Numbered from the stretch's first letter, positions 1-10,859 are shown. The stretch: DNA of 64,000 nucleotides from Argyresthia goedartella (GCA_949825045.1 OX463818.1:28846906-28910905); one strand, 5' to 3'. A program made the numbers and translations. The notes: generated from the letters alone by a model not told the origin.

Positions 1-540
1 ATCGCTGTATGTAAACAGTTTTCGTTTTTGAGGAAAATTTACTTGTCCCATGAGCAAACATAAGCATGTTACATTGTGATAGCGAGAGTAAAAGAAGGTG
101 CTGAATGTTCTTAATCATACCATCAAAATGTAATACGCTTTTATTTATAAAATTGGGACTGTGATAAAAACGGGAAGATTTAACAATTAAAGTGTAAAGG
201 TTTTAATGTTAAAAATATATAATTATATACGGTATGTAATTATTTTGTCGTAGACGAAGAAGCTTAATTATAGTTAAAGGTTACAATGAACTTATAAAGT
301 GATATATTTGTTATTGGAGTTAATTTATTTTAAATTTTTTAGTTAATTTTTAATAAAAGCTTGTTTTTAAAAAAGTTTTTTTTTATTTATTTTTATTTTT
401 AACTTTTTAGTATTTTTAAATCGAGATTTCAATTCAATAATTATTTTTCTACGACGTAGTTCGAAGCACGTAGTAGAGTGTTTTACATTACATTTGTAGT
501 AAGGTAAAAGAATGTTTAAATTAGTTATGTAATCACCAGT
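1..540. other. AT-rich DNA, no gene seen
   Basis: Very AT-rich sequence with long T and A runs (around 350-420). No open frame of note, no recognisable repeat and no RNA gene is visible on either strand. Confidence 0.6.
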
Positions 541-562
541 TATTTATTTGTAACGGGTCGGA

Positions 563-920
563 CATCTAGTATCAAAGTAATCGTCAAAAAAAATTAAACT
601 AGCCCAAACTCGATATGGTTGCTTCGTTTAATTATGGAGTTCCTATGGGCCAGCTTCCAGCTCCATCATCAGACCCTGGTTACCATCTAGTGTCAAAGTA
701 CTCGTCAATACAAATTAAACGAGCCCAAACTCAATGGGGTTGCGTCGTTTAATTATGGAGTTGATTCGGGCCACCTTCCAGCTCCATCATCAGACCCTGG
801 TTACCATCTAGTGTCAAAGTACTCGTTAAGACAAATTAAACGAGACCAAACTCGATGAGGTTGCGTCGTTTAATGACGGAGTTCCTATGGCCACCTTCCA
901 GCTCCATCATCAGATCAGCT
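563..920. repeat. 121-bp tandem repeat, three copies
   Basis: Three head-to-tail copies start at 563, 684 and 805, so the period is exactly 121 bp. Each starts catctag(t/ta)tcaaagta, contains two short related segments around 'ttaaac.ag.cc' and 'tcgtttaat', and ends in 'ctccatcatcaga'. The third copy runs straight into the lepidopteran-type repeat tail at 921-1080, so the array is probably the internal repeat of one non-autonomous interspersed element rather than satellite DNA. Confidence 0.85.
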
Positions 921-1080
921 CTATATCATAATAATATTGCATTGTCATCCGATTTATACACGCATGCAAAATTTCAGCTCAATCGGAAACCGGAAAGTGG
1001 ATCAAATTTAACTTGCAAGATTTGATTACAGACAGACAGACAGACAACGGGACAGGTGAAACTAAATAAAAGCTTGTAAA
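921..1080 (+). repeat. Interspersed repeat tail (acagacag type)
   Basis: Contains 'ttcagctcaatcggaaaccgg', an acagacagacag run at 1028-1043 and the ending 'aaataaaagcttgtaaaa'. I recognise this ending as the 3' part of a repeat that is common in moths and butterflies. It follows the 121-bp array without a break. Confidence 0.6.
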
Positions 1081-1469
1081 AGTACCTCCTTAATTTGGTC
1101 AGATTATATTGGCTACTAACTTTTGGCTTCCAACTTCACAGCGGTTGCTGGGAAAAGGCCTTTTGGCAAAAGCAAATATTTGATTATGACCCTTAAAAAT
1201 AAACACATAGGTGTTAACACACATTTATTTTATTTTATCTGAAAGAGGTTCATACTTTTGTGGGACTTACTGGTTAGCTGCTTACCCCCCTTCCATCGCC
1301 TGTGTACCCCCTCAGACATCCAGCGGTACTGTGCTTTCTTTACTTTTTCTGCAAACCAATGAACAATTTATGCAGTAGCAATGGAGTTTTTTTAACCCAT
1401 TGAGATTTAAGGTTACATTACAACGTTTACAGCTATTCCTGGGGCTGCAAACTTAATAATTAAAAAAAA

Positions 1470-1722
1470 ATTGGGCAAGGATGAGTCGAACTTGCAAACG
1501 AAGTGTTCCGGAACACGTAACAAAAATGTTATTTTTTTTTATAGTTCATTATTTGTGGCTGCAGCGGCAAAAGAAATACACATTCTATAAAAATTTGAAT
1601 TCCCGAGCTATTACGATTCATGAGCTACAGCCCGCTGACACACAAACGTACAGACGGACGGACAGAGGGGCCTTCCTAACAGGGTGCCATTTGTAACTCT
1701 TCGGGTGCAGCACCCTAAAAAG
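1470..1722 (+). repeat. Lepidopteran interspersed repeat, diverged copy
   Basis: Begins with a diverged 'atgagtcgaacttgcaaacg.agtgttccggaac' and ends with 'cagacggacggacag...gggtgcagcaccctaaaaa'. This is the order of landmarks of a very common lepidopteran repeat (gtgcgagtcggac...acggaaccctaaaaa). The 71-codon plus-strand frame inside it is a chance frame. The stretches 1081-1469 and 1723-2088 on either side show nothing else. Confidence 0.6.
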
Positions 1723-2088
1723 TGAGTTTGAAAGTTGCACCCACTGTTTCAAAATATGCCACTAGATAGCGTCGGGCTTGCAGATTTTCTCCATAATAAT
1801 GCCAACTAGTGGCTCCAATCTTTAATTATCTTTAATGGAAATAAAATTCAAAACCTATGACGGGAAAAGGCATTTCTAGGAATGACATACCACTCAACGG
1901 CTCAACCGATTTTGATAAGTGATGCGTCATTAGTTTTGACGAGTGCGTAAATATTTAATAATCTTGCACCAAGCTATGAATAATAAACATTTGCCTTAAA
2001 CTAAGCAATTGTTGATTTTACGTCGTTTTGACTACAATGCAGGAAATCAATGATGACATAAAAAACCATAAAACGCAAAACAAAAACC

Positions 2089-2352
2089 CGACTGTGGTGC
2101 ACTTCAAAACATAAAACAAGCAGACACGATTTAACGTAATTATTGAGATTCGATAAAAATATTGTAGTACACGACACGGTACAATACTGAAAATTTTAAT
2201 TCAAGGCGGGACCAATCAAATCTAATACAGTGGGTTCCGCTTGCATTTAATTTGAATGTAATTTCACGTTTTACTGAAATAATTTTATCGGATCTCAATA
2301 ATTACGTTAAGTCTTATCTGCATATTTTATGCTTGTTGGTGTAACACAGTCA
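2089..2352. mobile_element. MITE-like element with about 75-bp inverted repeats
   Basis: The ends are inverted copies: cgactgtgg...ttaacgtaattattgagat (2089-2165) matches the reverse complement of 2280-2352. The inner 28 bases (2132-2160 versus 2283-2310) are almost identical. The interior of about 115 bp has no coding potential. Size, long TIRs and a 'gactgtg' terminus suggest a non-autonomous DNA transposon, but I could not define a target duplication. Confidence 0.65.
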
Positions 2353-2940
2353 GATTTTTTGATTTTTTATTAAGTTATTTACTAATGTTTTAATGTCGGT
2401 TTCCTTATAATAAATATATATTTATTAAAAGTCATTTATACTTACTCATTAACCAAAATTATTTGGTCCAAATTTTGTCCATATTTGTTGTCAATTTCGC
2501 CTTTCCTTGTTGGGCAAGTTGTTTGATGAGAGGCACTAAAACAAGCAAATAAACAAAAATACTGTTGATTTCAGAGGCGTTAATTTATATCATTAAATTT
2601 AAAAAAAAAACAAGTTTGCAAACAGAACCTGACACGGCTTGTCGAATTTCGAACAAAAAACATCGGCGAACTTTTATTAAATACATATTTCCAAAGCATC
2701 TATGAAAAACACCTACAACATCTATTTTTAAATCCAATTTTTCCTATCAGTTAGGAAAACATAACAGGTCTGTTTTTAAATTAATTGTGAAGGAAATTTA
2801 CTTTTTTCATTAATTTCCTAACCAATCAAACATCCCTGAGCAGTTTTTGGCTGCATGGGGTGGGTTACTGGCCACAGCCGATGCACTCACGACACGCATG
2901 ATTTATTGATGTGTTGGGTGAGTTGATCAGTAAGTCAAAT
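2353..2940. other. Non-coding AT-rich stretch
   Basis: No open frame, RNA gene or clear repeat is visible on either strand. Confidence 0.5.
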
Positions 2941-2965
2941 CCGGAATGTACCCAAAAAAGTGTGA

Positions 2966-3080
2966 CCAAATGGTTCAGTTTACTAATCTATGAACTGAAT
3001 CATTTGGTTCAGTTTACAGATTAGTTAACACAAATCTAATCTATAAACTGAAACATTTGGTTCAGTTTACAAAGTAGATA
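2966..3080. repeat. Short tandem repeat with internal dyads (tttggttcagttta)
   Basis: The motif (c)atttggttcagtttac recurs three times at about 52-55 bp spacing, separated by 'taatctat(g/a)aactgaa'. Each unit contains aaactgaa facing ttcagttt, so every repeat can fold on itself. Confidence 0.65.
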
Positions 3081-3307
3081 ACACATTACGCATTACCCTG
3101 AGATCATAAATAAAAAGTTTAAGTCGGTCATTCGGTAACTTAGGATAGTTAAACATAAAAAATATGAACAATTTATTTACCGATAGGAAAATAAACATCA
3201 CCTCAAAATAAATGTATATCAATAAGTTATTTCAATGGCCTCAAGCACAGAACAGCCATAAAGGTATAGCAATCAGACCTGTCAAAATTCATGCTACATC
3301 ATTATCC

Positions 3308-3563
3308 AGTTGCCAATTACACCGATGGACTAACTTAAGATATTTTTACTGTGATATATGAATAAAATAATTTATTTCTTGCACATACATTATCACATTT
3401 AATGTAGTGCAATTAAAAGTACTATTTCACTCCACTGCTCGAAAATGTGGCGAAAGATGGTTTGCAAAATGGTGGTGCAGTAAAAAAGGAAAGTTAACAA
3501 GGACAACAAAAACAATTGTAGCCAGTTTGAACAGGCCAGAAAAAAAAAGTTGTTAAAAGATCC
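3308..3563 (+). repeat. 256-bp direct repeat, copy 1
   Basis: From 'cagttgccaattacaccgat' to 'gttgttaaaagatcca'. It matches 6968-7220 in the same orientation with scattered substitutions and small indels (estimated by eye at about 90% identity). The two copies bracket the LINE ORF1, mariner and LINE tail of 3.6-6.96 kb. There is no coding frame in common, so the sequence is probably non-coding. Confidence 0.85.
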
Positions 3564-3731
3564 AGTCCACCATAGGCCCGCTGTTCACGGTTTCATTCAT
3601 CGTAGGGTTATCGTTTCGCGCGCACGTCTGTTCTTACCTACAAAGTAACCTTCCGGTTCCCGCTCGACTACAACTAGTGATGGGGCAAATTATCGATAGT
3701 TGGGAGTATCGATATCGTCGTTGAATCCAAC

Positions 3732-4768
3732 ATGGATAAAGTCGTAAGCTGGACCTCCTCAAGCTCCAGCCTCAATTATAAGCGCATAAGAGCTGAAGAA
3801 ACTTCAGATGATTGGCATCTGCTGAAGCGATCTGCTGCTGCTTCAAGTCCCGAAACAGCTTCTGAAAAGCCCAGACTCATCACTCAAAACCGCTTCAGCA
3901 ACCTATCCGTGGATCAAAGTCAAGGCCTATCCGAACCTTTAAAACACGCAGTGACAGTGAGGAAAAACCCGACGCGAGTTCCTCCCATCATTATCCAGAT
4001 CCAAGATAATTGGAATCACGGTACTATCAAAGGAATGATCGATAAAATCGATAAAAACTTCCACCTTCAATATACAAGCAACAATCGGGTGGCTGTTCAA
4101 TGCTACTCCGCTGCGAGTAATAAATTAATCATCGACGGTCTCCGAGCTGGAAATGTCCAGTTCCACATTTTCACCAGGAAGGACGAAAAAATGACGAAAG
4201 TAGTCATCCGAGGCCTGCCTGCATATTTTGAAGCCACCTTACCTGAGGATCTAAAAGAACTTGGTTTTGACGGGGCGATCGTAACTAAACTCATGTCGGC
4301 ATCCAAATCAGGTGCAACGTGCCCACCATACTTGGTCCAATTTCCCCCTGGAATAGACATTGTCAAGTTTCGCCAGATAAAATACATTGGAAACTGCGTT
4401 GTAGAAATTACGAGATTCAAGGCAAACAATTCTGCTGGCACGCAATGTTACCGTTGCCAAAATTTTGGGCATGCAGCTCGTAACTGCAATTTGCCACCGA
4501 GGTGCGTGAAGTGCAATGAACCTCACGAAACCAAAGCATTCCTAAAAAGAATCGTTCAACTCCCGCTCAGTGTTGCAACTGTAAAGAAGAGCATCCAGCA
4601 AACTACCACAAGTGTCCCCAGAGGCTTTCTTATCTGGACAGAATGAGAGTAACCCGTACAGATGCCCGTCCTGCTATCCTGAATCATCCTGCTCCTAAGC
4701 TGCCTGGCATAAAACCGGCCTTTATGCGCAATGATAGAAGAATTATTAAGTATGACTGTCTGAGCTAG
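3732..4768 (+). pseudogene. LINE ORF1 (gag-like), frameshifted
   Basis: An open frame of 304 codons starts at the ATG at 3732. Its middle part (about residues 95-230) resembles the conserved domain that precedes zinc knuckles in jockey-type LINE ORF1 proteins. It is followed by a CCHC knuckle, C-Y-R-C-Q-N-F-G-H-A-A-R-N-C, near residue 240, and the first half of a second knuckle (CVKCNEPH). A third knuckle-like motif, CCNCKEEH...HKC, lies at 4571-4617 in another frame, which then stays open to a stop at 4766-4768. A one-base slip between about 4520 and 4570 therefore broke the gene. The protein would bind element RNA. No reverse transcriptase follows, so this is an incomplete copy, cut off before the mariner at 4912. 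Confidence 0.8.
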
Positions 4769-4911
4769 TATTCCTAAGCTATCTGGTATTCTTATCTTGT
4801 ATAAGTCAGTATTATATAGATATTAAAAATGTGCATTCATTAAAATGTACATAACCTGTCTCATAGATTAACCTCGTAGCTTATGGGTATCAAATTAATC
4901 CCATACTTATA

Positions 4912-6221
4912 CATAGTCAGGTCATAAGTTCTGTCACATGTGCAATATGAAATAATTTAGACATGTTCATTATTTATGTAAACATTTATATAGCAAAATG
5001 AACTTAATAAAACATAGATTCTTATGGTAATAAAGTTTATTCAAAATGACCCCCGCGATTTTGAATACAGGCCTTTATTCTGCGCCGCCAGTCGTCTATC
5101 GCAGCACGAACGAGGTCCATGTCAATATCGGCGGCTGCCTTAATCAAGGATGCCTTGAGTGACTCCAAATCAGGATGAGGCTTTGAGCAGGCCTTTTCCT
5201 CCAAGTGTTGCCATATCTTGTAATCTTACGGACTCAAATCTGGACTGGAGGAGGGCCAGTCTTCGTGCCGGATGAAGTCGATTTCACGCGCCGCCAGCCA
5301 GTCTTGTGTGCTTTTCGCTCTATGAGCTGGCGCAGAATCTTGTTGGAATACCCAGTGCCTGTTATTAAACATGGTATGAGAAACAGGTTCCACAAGGTTC
5401 TTGAGGACTGTATTTTGATACACAACTGCATTAGTTTTTACGCCTTTCTCACAAAAATGTACCTCAGTTAAGCCCCAATAAGAGACTCCCAACCAAACCA
5501 TGAGCGAGGATGGAAAATGACCTCGTTGGACACGCGGAATACGGTTGCTCGCTTCTTCACTGCTGTGTGCGTACACCTTATCATTTTGTTTGTTGTAGTC
5601 TCTCTTCCACGGTGAAAATTTTTTCATCCGAAAAAAGAATTTCCCGATGCTTTTTTCCCGCGTACTGCTTCAACAAAGCGCGGCATCTCTTCAGTCTCAG
5701 GTCCATTAAACGAGCGTCCAAACGATGTCCTGTTTTTCTTCGATAAGCCCTAAGCCCTAAGTCTTCATTTAACACCCTTTTCACCGTGGTCCTCCTTAAC
5801 CCCACCTGAAGGGCCAACAGTTTCTGCTTACGTATGGGATTTCTTTGAATTCGCGCCTTCACAGCTTTTATCACTGCTGGAGTCCTAACAGAGCGAGGGC
5901 GACCACTTCTTGACCTGTCATCTATACTAGAGTCTTCATTGTATCGTTTTATGGTACGATAAACGAATCTTTTGGTTATATTCAAATTTTTCAGTAAGTC
6001 GAAAATCTGAATTGGCGCGTAACCGCAACGATGCAACGTAATAACTGCGACACGGTCTCCTTTAAGTGTCAACTCCATATTTAAAAATGCGGGAAATTCT
6101 AAAAAGTACACATTTTTATTTTCATGAAAAATTAGAAATTCGAATTCAATAAACTTTTTTGTGGCCAGCGTTCTAAATTCAAAAGTTTTTATTGTGTGAC
6201 AGAACTTATGACCTGACTGTG
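4912..6221 (-). mobile_element. Tc1/mariner-superfamily element, 1.31 kb, defective
   Basis: The terminal inverted repeats are about 28 bp: CA(T/C)AGTCAGGTCATAAGTTCTGTCACA at 4912 inward, and its inverse ending at 6221. Both ends are flanked by TA (4910-4911 and 6222-6223), the target site of this superfamily. The only gene is the broken transposase on the minus strand. The element is complete in outline but inactive. Confidence 0.92.
5037..6078 (-). pseudogene. mariner-type transposase, frameshift plus stop
   Basis: The likely start is the ATG at 6078 (MELTLKGDRVAVI). An N-terminal helix-turn-helix region and a GRPR linker motif are visible, then the catalytic block I F-S-D-E-K-I-F. A frameshift near 5615 moves the frame. 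Block II is V-F-Q-Q-D-S-A-P-A-H and block III is S-P-D-L-S-P, 32 residues after the second Asp. Immediately after block III a TAA replaces the expected residue, but the same frame continues to 5037, ending R-G-G-H-F-E. The DDD triad is preserved across the breaks, so this is a recently broken cut-and-paste transposase. I could not assign a mariner subfamily. Confidence 0.88.
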
Positions 6222-6349
6222 TATATTTCAATAGGCTTTTTACAGCCTTGTAAACCTTGTTATTTTATGATTGTTTAGCCTAGGATTAATGTACACTGGG
6301 TTGTTAAATATTTAAGTTTATCATTAATGAAGACCAGAGTCAGAGTCAG

Positions 6350-6960
6350 TCATTTTTTTATTGAATATAAATAAATAAATTATCTTATTCAACGTCAAAA
6401 TAATACTTACTTATAACTACAAGTAATTTTTTTTTTATATAAAAAAAAAGACTACACCGTTTCGGAAGGTGGGCCTCGGGGTTAAGAAGAAACGGCAAGA
6501 AACTCCCCCATACCTTTTTTTTTTTAAAGTGACTTTACAACAGGTACTGGTTTCGGTCTAAGGAAATTCGCCGGCGAGTGATAGACTTGATCCATCGCCC
6601 CTCGTCGAATTTTTGTGCGCTGAGATGGTATGGACCATGCAGTTTTGTCATCTAAGTATTCCTTAATACTATAATAGGACTTTCTTATCAGCTCATTTTT
6701 AACATAGTTTTTGAACCTCTTTTCAGGAAGGGTCAATGATTCCTGTGGTATTTTATTGTAGAAGCGAATACAGTGCCCCATGAATGATGTGCCTACTTTA
6801 CTTAGTCTAAATAATGGTAGTGCTAACCTATTTTTATTTCTAGTGTTAATTGTATGGCTATCACCTACAATTTTAAATAAAGCTATGTTTTTTCTTACAT
6901 GCATGATATTCTCGTATATATATTGACAGGTAACCGTAAGTATATTTTAAAACAAACAAA
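6350..6960 (-). mobile_element. 5'-truncated LINE fragment (ORF2 C-terminus and 3' UTR)
   Basis: The minus-strand frame at 6524-6904 encodes a 126-residue piece ending a LINE ORF2: 'IRFYNKIPQE', 'LPEKRFKNYVKNEL' and 'YYSIKEYLDD' are the usual order at the C-terminus of jockey/CR1-like reverse transcriptase proteins. The 3' UTR runs left to an A-rich end (T-rich on plus) near 6350. There is no RT domain, as expected for a 5'-truncated insertion. Confidence 0.75.
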
Positions 6961-6967
6961 CAAACAA

Positions 6968-7220
6968 CAGTTGCCAATTACACCGATAGACTAACTTAAG
7001 ATGTTTTTACTGTGATGTAAGAATAAAATAATTTATTTCTTACACATACATTATCACATTTAATAAAATGCAATTAAAAGTACTCTTTCACTCCACTGCT
7101 CGAAAATGTGGCGAAAGATGGTTTGCAATGGTGCTGCAAAACAGGAAAAGTTAACAAGGACAACAAAAACTATTGTAGCCAGTTTGAACAGGCCAGAAAA
7201 AAAAGTTGTTAAAAGATCCA
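6968..7220 (+). repeat. Direct repeat, copy 2 (partner of 3308-3563)
   Basis: Second copy of the 255-bp segment, same orientation. It lacks a few bases around 'gcaatggtgctgcaaaacagg' compared with copy 1. Confidence 0.85.
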
Positions 7221-7851
7221 GATCCAATCAGAACACGACTTGTGCTGACCAATCAGAATGACTGGCTACTAAAACTGGTCTGGTAATTTAATTATTATTT
7301 TTATCTATACGGTGTCCCATGGCTGGGCAAAGGCCTTACCGTACCGAGCTCAGGAATATTTAAAAAAATTAAACTTAGGCGGAAGTATGTGAAAGAATTA
7401 ACGAGTGTTATTTTCAATGCGGTACATTTTTAATGATAACTAAATTACAAAAGTTTACAAATGCTTGTTCTACAATGGATTCATCTAGTGAAAGTGATTG
7501 TGTTGCTTAGATAAAAATTCCACAAGCGCAACGGTTTAACCGATTTTCTCGAAAAGGAGCAGTAGCCAATGAATGGTACCGATACTGTCGGTCAAGAAAT
7601 CCAAATGATTTTTTAAATATGTACCTATATAACTCCTTGACTTGTGGTTGTAGTTTTAGTTACAGTAGATATCTATCTAGAGTTACTGGCAAGGTACGTT
7701 ACCTATTTATTTACTAAATATCCATAATTAGGTATGTTTTTACATTTATTTATATAAGGTACCTAAAGTAAATCCAAATAGATATTTCATGACAATTTGA
7801 TGAAGACAAAAAAGACATCATAAGTGACACGTATTATTCGATCATTGTCTT
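7221..7851. other. Non-coding, includes a short common repeat piece
   Basis: Around 7311-7340 'ggtgtcccatggctgggcaaaggcctta' resembles a widespread lepidopteran repeat motif. The rest shows no gene or clear structure. Confidence 0.5.
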
Positions 7852-7953
7852 TAGATCCACAAACTTATCTGTCCTGGTGGCGTAAGCTAATCTCATTCGT
7901 AAGCAATTGAAGCTAACGACGCCGTCATCGGGTCAGATAAGTTTGAGGATCTA
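7852..7953. mobile_element. Short hairpin element (about 102 bp) of MITE type
   Basis: tagatccacaaacttatctg at the left end faces its near-perfect inverse (cagataagtttgaggatcta) at the right end. The pairing continues imperfectly inward ('ggtggcg' versus 'cgccgtc'). Such compact fold-back sequences are usually MITEs. No flanking duplication could be fixed. Confidence 0.55.
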
Positions 7954-8460
7954 TACATCCAATTTTCTTGCCAACGCGGCACTTTATGGTACAGTTCGCG
8001 CCAAGTTTATTGTCTCTGAGTAAACTGTCTTGTCTCTCTGACTCACCCCACCTTACCCTAAGCGATAAAGAGAGGTCACAGAGTCAAAGAAACTTTGCGC
8101 AGATTTTACCATATTACTTGACATTTTTTGTTTGTCTATGTGTCCCCACTATATTGATCGTGTGCGAATGAATGGGCCAAAAAGTAAAATTCCGGAGAAT
8201 GAACTTGACATAAATAGATTAATAATAAATATTTTGAACCCCACAAGGAGTTGCTTTTTGGAAGCCAAAGCGTTCAGCTCGGTGTTCTGCAACAGCAATA
8301 ATCAAAGCAATAATTATAATAGTTTACAACCACCCCGGGACGCGTGCCATTTGTCCCGCCTGAGAACATCCTTACTTCTGGTATCTATCCTCAATATGAG
8401 CGGGAGATGCGATTACTTACATGTACCTTAATGTCAAGATCTTGTGTGTTACTTATGTAG
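7954..8460. other. No supported gene
   Basis: Short frames of 67 and 99 codons overlap here on the plus strand, but they show no domain, signal peptide or splice-site support. Confidence 0.5.
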
Positions 8461-8704
8461 ATGTCTCTGCTAGGGGCGCCTAGGTGCCTTGAGTCGTATA
8501 CTGTGGCTTTGACAGCGACGTGGCGAGCTGTATATCTGGACAGCGAGGAAAATGCAGTGCGTGAAGTGTGAATTAGATAGGCTCTGAGCTACGCCCTAAC
8601 TAGGATCGGAGCATAACCTCACTCTCCAGATAAACTACCACGCCAAACCGCTGTGACAGCCACAGTGTACGATGCAAGGCGCCTAGGCACCCCTAGCAGA
8701 GACA
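8461..8704. mobile_element. MITE-like element with about 100-bp inverted repeats
   Basis: tgtctctgctaggggcgcc (8462 on) faces its inverse ending at 8703. The arms stay complementary, with mismatches, for about 100 bp ('actgtggct.t.acagcg', 'tatctgga.ag.gagg'). The central 45 bp are unpaired. It is GC-richer than its surroundings and non-coding. Confidence 0.65.
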
Positions 8705-9269
8705 ACTAAATTAGTATAACCCGGTGAGCCTGTTACGATTTAGTGTCCAAATGCATGAAACCAATATTATTTCTCCACAGGCTAGTCTACTAGAAGAACC
8801 CCGGAGTTTATGTCTCACCAATACATAACAATACCCCCTATCATTATCTGAGTCAAAATATTGCAACTTGCCATTATCCTAAAGGTATCAACTGACCCTG
8901 TTAAGCACAGTAAAGTGTCATAAAGCCATGCAACAAATCGCAATATAATCCCACGCCAAGAAGCAGGCAGGTCTCTTGCACGTGCACATGGACCAAAGAA
9001 TCCAAACAAAAACTGGACACAGATAGTTAAACAAGAAATCAAAGAAACAAAAGAAAAGAAATTACAACAACAGCAAAAACCCATTCCTCAACCTACACAG
9101 CTGTAAAACTGTGACGAAAATACGTTTTTTTCTGCATTACAAGTCCTCTTTATCCATTGAGAATATCCGGACAAAGGACAATGAGCTAAAGTAAAACCAA
9201 CTCTAACTAGCAATAACAATTTTTGTTTCGTATGTTAAATAAATAAATACCTAAACATGTGAGAGATAA
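8705..9269. other. Non-coding, no supported gene
   Basis: One 89-codon minus-strand frame is hydrophobic but low in complexity and has no supporting context. It may partly be old 3' LTR sequence of the adjacent BEL/Pao element. Confidence 0.4.
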
Positions 9270-9338
9270 TATTTGAAAAACCGAGAATAAAGGTGCGTAC
9301 CGAATTGCACTAACGAGTAGGTATGTATGTTTCGAACA
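9270..9338 (-). repeat. BEL/Pao A: start of the 3' LTR
   Basis: Reads tgttcgaaac... leftwards from 9338, with the block 'attcggtacgcac' shared with the other LTR start. The inner end of the LTR is not recognisable. Confidence 0.5.
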
Positions 9339-9449
9339 CTCACCCGCCCGGAGAGGTCCCAACCTGTCCCATAATCTACGGGCAGACCAGACAATGTTGG
9401 CAACGTGAGGTCAGAGCCCCCGACTAGAACCTCTGCAGACCAGGGGTCT

Positions 9450-9730
9450 CATAGTTTCCAGGGAATAAGTTAACAATGCGCCCCTTGCGCCAATGCTGTG
9501 GTGGTATAATAGCATCCTTAACCAGCACGAGGTTCAAATACTAGGGGGACTAGTTTTTCAGTGCACTTAAGGCGCTGTTGCAAGATGTGCAGATACTCGA
9601 GCGACCGACTCATCCACAAATACTGAGTAATATGCTGTGACATCATCTTGACAACCGATATAATTTCACTCCCTCGAAGGAGTGCTTGGACAGCGCGTTG
9701 AGTGGCTGTCCTATCAATAAATGATCACGA
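9450..9730 (-). pseudogene. BEL/Pao A integrase C-terminal remnant
   Basis: The minus-strand reading includes 'DHLLIGQPLNAL' followed by 'LSR', then after stops 'LVLVKDAIIPPQHWRKGRIVNLFPG'. In BEL/Pao integrases the same order appears as a 'HFLIGRPL' motif, then 'VL(I/V)K...PP..W..GRI....PG'. The frame is broken several times, so this is recognisable only as motifs. Confidence 0.65.
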
Positions 9731-10004
9731 GTTGAAATTGGCTTCGATCTTACAAAACAACATCACGAATTCTATAAAAGTCAGTGTGGTCTGACTTACT
9801 ATACGCCCTTAAAGCGTCCTAGCTCACCTAAGTAAGATTTAAAAAAAAATAACCCCGAAAGGACGACCAGAAAGACTGTCTGTTCCACTGTATGACCCGA
9901 CAGGAGAGGGCCGTCCCAATATCCACCAAATACACAGAAATAAGGTGCTTCAAAAGATCCCACTAGAGTGTGTCTGAAATATTCGCAATAGGCCTTTCAT
10001 TTAC

Positions 10005-10035
10005 CTGCACCCCCCCGCCACCCCCCCCCCCCCCT
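10005..10035. repeat. Poly(C) tract
   Basis: A nearly uninterrupted run of C, 'tgcacccccccgccacccc...', ending in about 18 consecutive Cs. This is striking in an AT-rich window. It lies inside the decayed BEL pol region and may also be a place where assembly is unreliable. Confidence 0.9.
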
Positions 10036-10079
10036 CAAGGAAGCAGTAGCGGGTGACGAGCCAAGTGCGCCAGACCCCA

Positions 10080-10310
10080 ACACTAATGATGCTCAATAGT
10101 TCAGGAGACCGACATCCCCTGGATGCACAATCCGACGGGTTCAAATCTCCTGGAGCATGTTCCCAGGTCAGTGGATCCTCACGGAACCGAATGTGAGAGA
10201 TACAGTTTGCATCAAAAACCTCTAAGGTATGGACCGAACCCTTCAGCCAGCACTAAAATAATCTGGCTGCAGTCCATGCATACACCGTATCCTCCAACCA
10301 TTGCCCTAAA
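10080..10310 (-). pseudogene. BEL/Pao A RNase H-end remnant
   Basis: The minus-strand translation gives a 'LEVFDANCISHIRF' stretch, then 'PLTWEHAPGDLNPSDCASRGC' (about 10095-10185). This matches the signature W.H.P...NPAD.ASRG at the junction of RNase H and integrase in BEL/Pao pol. Stops interrupt it. Confidence 0.7.
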
Positions 10311-10859
10311 TCGTTCGACTTAAAACAGCCCTGGACACCGGAGTCTAAAAGGGCGCGAACGCATGTTGTGTTGCCTGCCGAACCCCAAACAAACACGGAG
10401 ACGATGAGCAATACCACTGTCCCAGTTGGGGGGCAACAAATGGTTGGGCCATGAATTCCTGATGCTGCCTAGTCCCTTTGAGCAGGCCGGTCGTTATATG
10501 CGAGTGGGACCCAAAACGCTTCATACGGCCCGCGCGCCTTCGGCTCTGATTCCACCCCACGATGCCCCCTGTAGGGGAGAGGGCGGAGGTTCAGCCGCGT
10601 ACCCTTCATTAGCGGGATCCATAACCGATGTGAACGTAGAGGTGGTGACGAGTGGGGTGACACCCGACGCGGAGTCCGACCCGCGCGTGCAAAGCTCGAG
10701 GGTGTCCACTGACACCCGCCCGTGACGGCCTTATCTACATACGCGGCACCCTGGTAGGTCGGAGAACCACTAGCAATGTTCCCCCAATATATTGTCATGC
10801 TGGAGCAAGTACGCAACCGAATACTCAGTGCCCCTTGACGTGTCACCCTGAATACGGCC

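Noticed and set aside
563..920. A CRISPR-like array or satellite
   Set aside because: The repeats are contiguous 121-bp units without spacers, and the sequence is eukaryotic.
8815..9084. 89-codon hydrophobic minus-strand ORF as a membrane peptide
   Set aside because: Low-complexity TTT/TGT-rich composition, no start context and no support from neighbours.
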